Below are positions 19,527 to 26,504 of a DNA stretch of 26,504 bases, in pieces. Source of the DNA: Chloromonas sp. AAM2 (taxonomy: Eukaryota; Chlorophyta; Chlorophyceae; Chlamydomonadales; Chlamydomonadaceae); assembly GCA_004335635.1 (NCBI GenBank), contig QAXH01006500.1, forward strand, positions 1 to 26,504, read 5' to 3'. The position numbers and the translations under genes were made by a program. Every line of letters begins with the position of its first letter. Within the stretch, counting starts at the first letter, position 1. The notes under the pieces were generated by a model. The model saw only the letters and a list, made by a program, of their open reading frames with translations, was not told the origin of the DNA and did not search any database.

Positions 19527-19721
19527 ATGTCTGAAGTGACGGCTCCCGCGTCCGTGTCTGACTTCTACTTTTCGGACTCGAAGCGTTGGCTCATTGATAG
19601 ACACATGCATATATTTGTGAATGTGGAGGGCGTGATCAGCGCCGATCATCCGTCAACTCAACCTCAAACGATGGCGGTGGCTCCGGCGTCATGCGCAGGC
19701 CCGCATCATCTGTTTCTTTGA
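19527..19721 (+). CDS. Unidentified small ORF
   Basis: An ATG-initiated frame of 64 residues contains SDFYFSDSKRWLIDRHMHIF and FVNVEGVISADH. Its ATG overlaps the end of the preceding open frame. There is no known motif. It may be a real small gene, an exon, or a fragment of an inserted element. Confidence 0.28.
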   Translation: MSEVTAPASVSDFYFSDSKRWLIDRHMHIFVNVEGVISADHPSTQPQTMAVAPASCAGPHHLFL

Positions 19722-19900
19722 TTCTTAAGCTATGTCTATGCTTTCCTCCAGTCTAGCCTAGCTACAGTTTCTGACTGGGTGCGCTTCAGACTTGTGACCC
19801 ACACATAACAAAAAAAACAGGTCACTTTCTCCATCGCAGCTGTTAATCCATGTCCATTGCGCCTCTTTTCCAGAACGTGCTGCTGCTTGCATGATTGCAG

Positions 19901-20107
19901 GTGGTGGAGCTACTAGCCACTGTGGGCACCAACACCCGACCTCATGCGCCCAGTGACAGGCGCAAACGCATGGCCGAAGACATTGACTGGGTCGAGGTGG
20001 ATAGGAAGATCAAGCGGGGGCGGACTGACAAAGTCACATTGGAGGAGGCCAGGGCATGGCTGCTGCATCATGGTGTGTGGCTTGGACCCACATCCAGGGG
20101 GCAGTAA
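19901..20107 (+). CDS. Terminal exon of an unidentified gene
   Basis: A strong acceptor (pyrimidine-rich, then GATTGCAG) opens a 68-residue frame to a TAA stop. The protein is charged: SDRRKRMAEDIDWVEVDRK, then a likely helix KVTLEEARAWLLHHG. Codon use is consistent with coding. The last helix loosely recalls a SAP-like motif, but I do not recognise the family. The upstream exons were not found; the ORF cluster to the left could hold them, or this exon could be an alternative 3' end of the disordered-protein gene. Confidence 0.5.
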   Translation: MVELLATVGTNTRPHAPSDRRKRMAEDIDWVEVDRKIKRGRTDKVTLEEARAWLLHHGVWLGPTSRGQ

Positions 20108-20195
20108 CGAGAACAATTGCAGAAAGCTCGGGATACCATGAGACAGATGGCTGGCGAACCCATCAGCTGTGGGCAGGCCCACTGAGCCTCAAATT

Positions 20196-20263
20196 GGCAA
20201 GTACTTAGCTAGTACTAGTAATACTACTCAGTAATACTACTCAGATTACTAAGTAGTAGTTGC
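20196..20263. repeat. Small foldback with a 13-bp tandem repeat
   Basis: Imperfect ends GGCAAGTACTTAG and CTAAGTAGTAGTTGCC enclose two copies of AGTAATACTACTC. An inner hairpin, TACTACT with AGTAGTA, is also present. It lies about 90 bp past the stop of the preceding exon. Confidence 0.6.
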
Positions 20264-20387
20264 CTGACAAGCCAGCTGCCTGGACTGTAACAACAAGCCA
20301 AAGAACACGGTTGCAGTAACAGGAGCAAGCAACAGCAAGCGGCAACAGCGGCAACAGCAGCAGCGCGCCAGTCCTGCAACACTAGGC

Positions 20388-20600
20388 TGGTTGGGCACGG
20401 TTGGCCAGTTGGAATCCTTGTTGGGATTTGTGGTTGGGATTACAGTTGGGCCCAGTTGGAATTCTAGTTGGGATCTTCCCAGTTGCGCCAGTTGGGATTA
20501 CAGTTGGGATCCTAAATGGGATTGTCCCAGTTGGGCCAGTTGGGTTGATACACTGGACCCAACTGGAAAAATCCAACTGGCTCTCAACTGGTTCTCCCAA
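20388..20600. repeat. GTTGGG-rich degenerate repeat island with inverted end
   Basis: Nine GTTGGG hexamers occur in about 170 bp on the plus strand, often as CAGTTGGGAT. GTTGGGATTACAGTTGGG is present twice. The right part flips to CCCAACTGG/TCCAACTGG. A perfect 9-bp stem joins CCAGTTGGG (20536-20544) and CCCAACTGG (20558-20566) over a 13-nt loop. The many GGG tracts could form a G-quadruplex. Confidence 0.85.
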
Positions 20601-21557
20601 CTGTCACAACCCAGAATGTTATATTCTGATGCAGCCAGTGGAGCATTAGTGGCGCAGGTGAAATTGACAATGTTTCATGAACACCAGGCTGTGCTTGCGT
20701 TGCCTGGTCGTGCAGTGCACGTTCCATAGTCACTATCTAGACCAAGGCATTCTACCATGACGTGTTGCAACGCCTAAATGCCTGGGCCAGACACCATAGG
20801 GTTCTGCGTAAGACAGCTGTTATCCTGCTGGTGGGCATTGCATTCACAAACTGAGAAGGATAGCCATTGCAGGACCGGAATTGCTTGAAGACGTTTGGGG
20901 CGGGTTGTACCCTTCGTCACTGCCATTGAATAAAATCAATTCCTTAATGCAAACAAGTTGTGTACCTTTCATGGACGGTGGTGATTGATTAATGGATTTT
21001 GCTGATTGCCGCCACAGTTTGACGTGTCGGTCCAGACTTCCATGCATACGCGAACAGAGACGCATGTTTTGTGATGGTAGACTTGGCATGACCGTGCCAA
21101 AGATTGAGGGGAAGGAGTTCAGCCTGTCCAACCTACAAGTGAAGGGGATTACGACACACCGCGATGCTATCACACACGTTTATGTCACGTGGCTCTCTGC
21201 CTGCATTGGTTGGATGCCTGTTAGGGTCAGGGTTAGCAGCTGCATCACAGGCTTGCATTGGCGGACTGCGGGCTTTGTTCCATAGTTACATTGCGTCATG
21301 CGTGTATGGCCTTAGTCAGTACCATGTAACCAAACCGTGTTATTGGTGAAGTGTCTGTCGCCCCTCAGCACTTGAGGACGGCGTCTAGAGTACACAAAAG
21401 AATAGAAACGGTGCATCTGAAGCTATGAAAGCAGGCGGTCCAAGGGGGGGGGGAAAATGCTGATTGGGCAGCTCCTTGGTCAAGCTGTAACCATGATGGA
21501 GTCCATGTGCGGCATGCAGCTGTAGATGAGCATGCCTTATCATTGCCATTGCTGCCC
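20601..21557. other. No firm gene; one weak plus-strand ORF
   Basis: A 97-codon plus-strand frame (20992-21285) contains GRLGMTVPKIEGKEFSLSNL and looks mildly coding, but has no recognised motif. The right end of the region is probably the NOP10 3' UTR and includes a poly-G run near 21447. Confidence 0.35.
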
Positions 21558-21927
21558 CTACATCTCATACGGGGACTGCTGGGTAGGCAGAATGTTGAAA
21601 CGCTTCTTCAGAGTAATCCTCTCCCGAGAGAACTTGTCATCTGGAGAGAACCGGGCCGGATGTGCGGACTTGGTGGGGTTTCCTGATGGATCCACTTTCT
21701 GCATGGCACGGGCAGGAATGTGTGATGAAGTGCTTCTCCACCTGATCTGGACATGGAGGTACAACACCATCAAAACAGAGACCAACTAGCCAGCGCAACA
21801 CGTCAACTTCGCCTGCTCGTGCAAGATGGCCCATGGTGCCGGTTGGTAGGCTGAACACATGTCATCAGCGCACCTGCAGCGTGTAGATGCGAGTTCCGGC
21901 GTCGTCCTCATAGTACATGAGGTACAT
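21558..21927 (-). CDS. NOP10: H/ACA ribonucleoprotein subunit Nop10
   Basis: Two exons, 21927-21874 (18 codons) and 21698-21558, give a 64-residue protein, the usual size of eukaryotic Nop10. Exon 1 encodes [18 protein letters not shown]. Exon 2 carries the hallmark [19 protein letters not shown], then [12 protein letters not shown]. The intron is 175 nt with donor GTGCGC and acceptor TGCAG, in phase 0. Nop10 is an essential core subunit of H/ACA snoRNPs with dyskerin, Gar1 and Nhp2. It acts in nucleolar rRNA pseudouridylation and, in many eukaryotes, telomerase RNA stability. The archaeal-type zinc cysteines are absent, as in other eukaryotic Nop10 proteins. The gene is intact and divergent from the NNF1-like gene. 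Confidence 0.96.
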
Positions 21928-22146
21928 CCTGCCAGCGGCTCTGCAGTGGGGCGGCGGCTGCCACAAGCGTTTCCTGATGCAATGAGCAGAGAGGAAGCAG
22001 TGGACGGATGCAGCTTCTCCAGGTTTCTGTCCGGCGACACCTGCAAGCACAGCGCGAGTGACAAACAAAGCCAAAGAAACCGACACGTGGCCAATTGGAA
22101 TTTAAGGGTTTTGCGGGCTGCAGCTCACAGCGGGCACCGTAACACC
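21928..22146. promoter_or_regulatory. Divergent promoter region with G-box and CCAAT box
   Basis: The 219-bp spacer between the NOP10 and NNF1-like start codons contains CACGTG (22084-22089) directly followed by CCAATTGG (22091-22098), about 50-60 bp upstream of the NNF1-like ATG. No TATA box is clear. These are plausible activator sites; function is inferred. Confidence 0.5.
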
Positions 22147-23557
22147 ATGTCGACCATGGACGTGGATGCGCCACAGCAGGACCACGTAATGCAGGACACA
22201 TTACAAAATAGCCCCACGAAAGATGAGCAACCTTGTTCTTCTGGTAGACTAGATATGCTGAACACAATGTTCAGCAAATGTTTGGCGCATGGCTTGCGGC
22301 AACCGAGTCTGCAGGTAGGTCTGTGGCTCAGCTGTCGAGGTTGCTTTTGAGCTACCCAGAGACTGGTTCCTCCATGCACTATCGCTTATCGGTACATTGT
22401 GAATCTCAGGTCATGTCCACAAGGTTCCCTGGCATTCCGGAGCCGGTTGTGGGAGCATTGCATGACCTGTACCGACAAGTTCTCCAGCATGTGGAAGCCC
22501 ATTCAGAGGTGCGGAGCGCCACGTCTTCTGCATGTGGCTCTGACACACTTGCATGCATGGCTTCACCAGCTGTGCTTTGATAAGCACACGCTTTGAGCTC
22601 TCCAGGCACTCTAGGAGGCTCAACAATCATGCATGCGGAGGCAGCATGGCGTGCCTGCTTGCCCTGTCTTGCAGGCAGAGTTTGCTGACATCTGTGACGG
22701 CCATGGCATCAAGGGCAAGCTAGCAGAACTGGACAGCCTCCAGCCAAGCGTACCAGAGACTGGGTAGGATGTCCATGTGTGTGCGTGTGAGTGAATGCAC
22801 ATGCGCATACCATCCGGCCTGAGCCGTGTAGGGCTTGATGTTCAGTATGCTAGATGACGACGGTGATAATGTCAACCTGCACCGCAGGGTGTCTTGCGAT
22901 GCAGCAGCAAGGGCCACACAGGTTGCTGCATGGGTAGCCGCCAAGTCACAAGAAGAGGTCCACCTGGAGCAACAGCTACAAGAGGTGCGTTTTGACAGTT
23001 GGCCTTAGGCGCCTCCTTTGCAGCCAGTACAACACGAGCAGACCTGCTGGCTGGGAAGATCAACATGGCTAGCCTCCACCCGTCTCAATCCGCATTGGCC
23101 AAGCGTGGACGTTGCTTGCAAGCGACACACACTGGTGTATCATGGTTATGAGTGCATTGTTATCCATAATCATGTGACGCACACACCACTTACAAGACCC
23201 TGATTATCGCATGTGCTTAATTTTTGGTGCTTAGCTGGAAGGGGTTATGCCTTGAGGCTGTCAAGCACTGATAAAGGAAAGTTTGGTCTTGAGCACCGCA
23301 GGCCGCTGCAAAAGCCGTGTAATCATGATCATGAGGATAAACGCACACGCACACACACACAAAGAGTGACCTGCTGTGCACAGGCCATCAGCACACGGCA
23401 GAGGCTCCAGGAGTTGGTGGCCAGGAGAGAAGCTCTGGCCCAGCAGCTGCTGACGGAGTACCAGACAGCTATCGCAAGCGTGACAAAAGTCAGTGAACGG
23501 CATGCGTTCAATAAATACAGCACTGGTTGGGGGATTCTACAGCTGATGTTATGTTAG
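22147..23557 (+). CDS. Kinetochore NNF1/PMF1-like protein (MIND complex), 5 exons
   Basis: Exons 22147-22314, 22410-22508, 22675-22763, 22888-22984 and 23384-23557 join in matching phases, giving 208 residues, close to the roughly 200 of NNF1/PMF1. The N-terminus is acidic and polar. Exons 2-3 encode a helical core (VVGALHDLYRQVLQHVEAHS, then EFADICDGHGIKGKLAELDSL) like the NNF1 pattern of F..I....I...L.ELD.L. Exons 4-5 are coiled-coil-like (VHLEQQLQE, TRQRLQELVARREALAQQLL). NNF1 pairs with MIS12 in the MIND complex, linking inner kinetochore to NDC80. The assignment rests on size, helical layout and the short core motif, so another coiled-coil family is possible. Exon 5 may instead stop at 23488 (GTCAGT donor) and join a last exon at 23906-23971, replacing the C-terminus. 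Confidence 0.66.
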
Positions 23558-25059
23558 GCGCTAATGTGTGTGTGTGTGGGGGGGGGGGCCATGGGGGGTT
23601 TGGCGGATCGGCAGGTTGTTGCGGCCTTCAGGCCGGGGAAGACTGCTAGCGCGGGCAGGGGAGGACGAAATCAATCAACCCAACTGTGGTTCACTGGAAT
23701 CTCTGCCTCAAGCCCGTAATGCTTTCTTTGACTCGTGTACAGCCCGGGAGTGCAACTCGTCAGGTCACCCCGGGCACATGTAGATGTGTGAGTGCACAGT
23801 GCGCATCAGGGGCAGATGAAGCCTGCATGGGATCTGATCATGCAAAACAGCATCTCAGAGCTGCATGACTAGACGGTATGTGCTCGTGTGTTGCTGTGAA
23901 TGCAGGTCATGGATTGTGAAGATGCATCTCATCAACCACGTCAGGAAACCACTGCAGGGTTAGTGGCGTGAACAGGCCTGCACGCCCCGCCCTAAAAGCC
24001 TTCCTTGGATGGCCTTGACCTGCTCGATCTGCGACCATGATTTGCGCTTGGCCGGCTTGATTTGATCTGCACTTGGAAGCTTGACCTGCAGTTGTGTTTA
24101 CGGCCGACATGGCACAGTTGTCGTACCACGACTGCCATCAATTCTGAATGTCATAAGTTCTAGCAACGCTCGCTACAACTCATTCGGCTTTGTACTATTC
24201 TCTGCTCAAGCTTGCTGGTATCTCCAGCGAAGCATGTCTGCATATTCACAGTTTTTCTAGGTTGTCACACTGCATCCAGGGGTCTTGCCAGGCAAAAGAA
24301 CCTACAATAGCCATGGCCATCACCTATGATAGGCCACACAAGAATCTACACAGACCCGCATGCTCTGTCCTGTACGAAAAGATTACACCTGCCAGCCATG
24401 CAATTGCAGCTGCAACCAAGTCAACCCTCAGTTTGAACCTGCAGCTGTCATAAATGTGCGACCACAACCGTGCGGGAATTTCATGCTCTACACCGTCAAC
24501 TTGTCCTTCACACAAGCCCCATGTCAAAAGCAACCACAACAGCCGTTATGATCCAATGTTCACAACCATGCAAACTGTATCAACAAAATCGTGCAATCCC
24601 GTACAGTTCAGCGGTTTTGGAACTCCTGTGACGAAAATTGTGATGAAAGCTGATGATATCGTTTGGCCAAGTGTGAGTACACGACCAACTGAGTCGCACG
24701 ACTCTGCCAAGCATCTTCCCAGCCAGCATACCGCAGTTCAAGTGACCAGAGGTACAAGCAGGCACCGGGCAGGCCATACTCAGTTCCAATTGAAGCATTG
24801 GCAAGCACTCGTGCACCATTGTCAAATCAAAATCTATCCTCTTCCAGCTTTCTGCATGGACCAGGTGAGCCCATGGTGCCCTCGACATGGCAGGGGCAAT
24901 GCTGAACTAACGCAACCAACGGAGCCTACCGCAAACAGTTCTCATCAGCAACTTGGCCCACCAGCCAGATGCTCGCACTGCCACAGACATGTGTTTGTTG
25001 TGCAGCAGTGAGCCTGTCATGATCCGCATCACGTGCTGCGCATGTGCCGTTTCTTCGCA
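23558..25059. other. No firm gene; possible alternative NNF1-like last exon
   Basis: A (GT)n run followed by a poly-G run lies at 23562-23588. A possible terminal exon at 23906-23971 follows a GTGAATGCAG acceptor and encodes 21 residues (start VMDCEDASHQPRQE) in the right phase. The rest shows only short open frames. The right end is probably the 3' UTR of the RCC1-like gene. Confidence 0.4.
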
Positions 25060-26283
25060 TCACATGCTGCCCGTGCGCGGTTTCTTGGCCGATCCATGCA
25101 CTCCCGGAACCGCCATCCCCATGTCCGGCACCGTTGGCACGCCATCATCTGTTCCGACCTGGGTGTCACTCGCACCGCCCGGCACCACTGCATAGCGGTC
25201 CTCGGGGGAAACGTAGCCACCTGCGGCAGTGTTCAGCAATTTGTGAATCCAGTTTTGCGCCACTCTTTGTCTGGCTCTTGTAAATTGCTCGCAATTTTTT
25301 TGAGGTTTTGCCTGTTCAACAAACAGATGACGATGGGGAGTTTGAACTTGAAGACTCCAGCGTCTATTCAATGGCACCGACCAACCCAACAACCCAACAA
25401 TGCAACCGACGTGTTGATTTTGGGCGAGCGTCAAACGTTTGAGAAACACTGACCTGCAGCAGTGGCAGTGGCTCTTAGTGCATCCCTGTCGATGACGCCC
25501 GCGCTGAGGCACAGCAGCTGCATGGGGTTGCACCTGCACAGGTCAAGACGACTGCAATAACGTGGAAATGAGTAGATATGACCACGGATGTGGGTATGAA
25601 CAGGGTACGTGATACGAGTAGATAATTATGGGTGGGCAAAAAGATAAATATGGATGGGCAAATGAGACAAAGGTCGCCAGTAAGCAAGATTCAGACTGTG
25701 CACCCACGTGTTTTACCGGTTTACTCGTTGTCTATTTAAGCCCTTTCCGTCCCTTTGCCGTAGCACACTCGGGCCCTTCCTGGCGTGTTTTGACCGTGGT
25801 TTGGTTTGTGAGCATGGTTCCGGTTATGATTTCATCAGGCTAAAACAGACAGCAATGCAGTATGCTGACTACATCTTGGGCAACAGTCATCGCACACTCG
25901 TCGTACTACAGACTTGGGTACGATCTTGGATAACAGACAGTACAGTCCAACTGCATGCAACAAAACGTCGCCCTGTACTGTTGATGTCTTGTTTCAAGCT
26001 AGCGCCAAGAAACCACACAGACGCCAGCCCATGTTAAGGCAATCCATGCCATGCATCAATCACAATGCATCAGCACCTCGGCCCCTTTCATCATCATGCC
26101 ATGGGCCCCTCGCCCCGCTCAAGACGTGGTTTGCACTTGAGGGGGTGCGCAGGCTCTCAAGAAAAGAGATTTACACTAGGCCGACAGCTTCCATGCCCTA
26201 CCCCTGGACTGTGACTCCTCTCACCTGTCCTCTTCCATTCCGTGGCCCAGCTGCCCCGACACGCCCCGGCCCCACGAATAAAC
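25060..26283 (-). CDS. RCC1-repeat protein, last three exons (5' part outside or unresolved)
   Basis: Exons 26283-26225, 25533-25454 and 25220-25060 join in phase (donors GTGAGA and GTCAGT, acceptors GCAG) to give 99 residues to the stop. The first carries a classic RCC1 repeat, VYSWGRGVSGQLGHGMEEDR, and the second continues it with NPMQLLCLSAGV. The tail has YVSPEDRYAVVPGG, is Gly/Val/Pro-rich and ends with the basic SAKKPRTGS, a possible nuclear localisation signal. RCC1 repeats form seven-bladed propellers used as Ran exchange factors, chromatin binders or photoreceptor-type signalling scaffolds. With only the end visible, the subtype cannot be given. The 691-nt intron contains no other exon I can support. 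Confidence 0.83.
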
Positions 26284-26504
26284 CTGCGGAAGTCAGTACT
26301 TGAAATTCAATGCCAGGCTCTTTGATCCCATCATCTCACAAACAAAAAATGCTTGCAGGTCATGATTAACAAGGCCAATAGGTGCGTGAGTGGCCAATGC
26401 ATGGGTGCGTGCATCCTTTGAACCCCACATGCAATTCGCATGTAACTCGGAGGGGCAGATTTTATTGCCCTAGTCTTGGCCAAATGAAACATGCTTCTGG
26501 CTCT
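26284..26504. other. Probable intron of the RCC1-repeat gene
   Basis: This is the sequence upstream of the RCC1 exon acceptor on the minus strand. No further RCC1 repeat was clear. A frame with MRIACGV hints at an RCC1-type CG motif but has no supported boundaries. Confidence 0.4.

Noticed and set aside
21859..22350. A 163-codon plus-strand frame overlapping the NOP10 first exon
   Set aside because: Its first part is antisense to NOP10; only the part from the ATG at 22147 to the donor at 22314 is supported.
24454..25011. A 185-codon plus-strand open frame
   Set aside because: No motif, no coding-like codon pattern and no exon signals; probably chance in the 3' flank of the RCC1-like gene.

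Overview
This window looks like nuclear DNA of a green alga, probably a chlorophyte. The genes are split by many introns of mostly 200-1100 nt. Donors are GTGAGN, GTGCGN or GTAAGN and acceptors are mostly GCAG. CAG-type polyglutamine tracts and CA/TGCA-rich noncoding DNA are common. No operon, RBS, CRISPR array, tRNA or rRNA was seen. The species cannot be named from the sequence. All gene models here were spliced by hand: exons were accepted only where a GT donor and AG acceptor joined in a matching phase and gave continuous family-like protein.

Left part, minus strand: a TKL-type protein kinase C-lobe (three exons, 1786 to 429), an orphan exon with a second DFG motif (2370-2265), and an ankyrin-repeat exon (3019-2740) whose donor abuts a hexanucleotide microsatellite. 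The largest minus-strand gene runs from 11421 down to 4121. Thirteen exons join in phase to give a 903-residue protein with six Kelch motifs (one complete beta-propeller), a low-complexity polyQ linker and a helical C-terminal domain of unknown type.

Middle, plus strand: a 138-bp spacer with a perfect 14-bp palindrome separates the Kelch gene from a divergent four-exon gene (11560-18059). It encodes a predicted 1492-residue, mostly disordered protein with polyQ, Gly-rich and coiled-coil stretches. Its third intron holds a pre-miRNA-like hairpin and a 69-bp minisatellite broken by a 401-base N gap. From 18.1 to 21.5 kb there is a GC3-rich ORF cluster of unknown origin, one terminal exon of an unidentified gene, a foldback repeat and a GTTGGG-rich island.

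Right part: NOP10 (H/ACA snoRNP subunit, 64 residues, minus) is divergent from a five-exon gene resembling the kinetochore subunit NNF1/PMF1 (plus). The spacer between them carries a G-box and a CCAAT box. The right edge holds the last three exons of an RCC1-repeat gene (minus).

The most unusual theme is that local tandem duplications repeatedly fall on splice signals. Two Kelch-gene donors, one Kelch-gene branch-point region and the acceptor of the disordered-protein gene are each embedded in tandem copies of themselves. A dispersed element of about 55 bp with GTTTGCCA/TGGCAAAC ends occurs in four full or partial copies.
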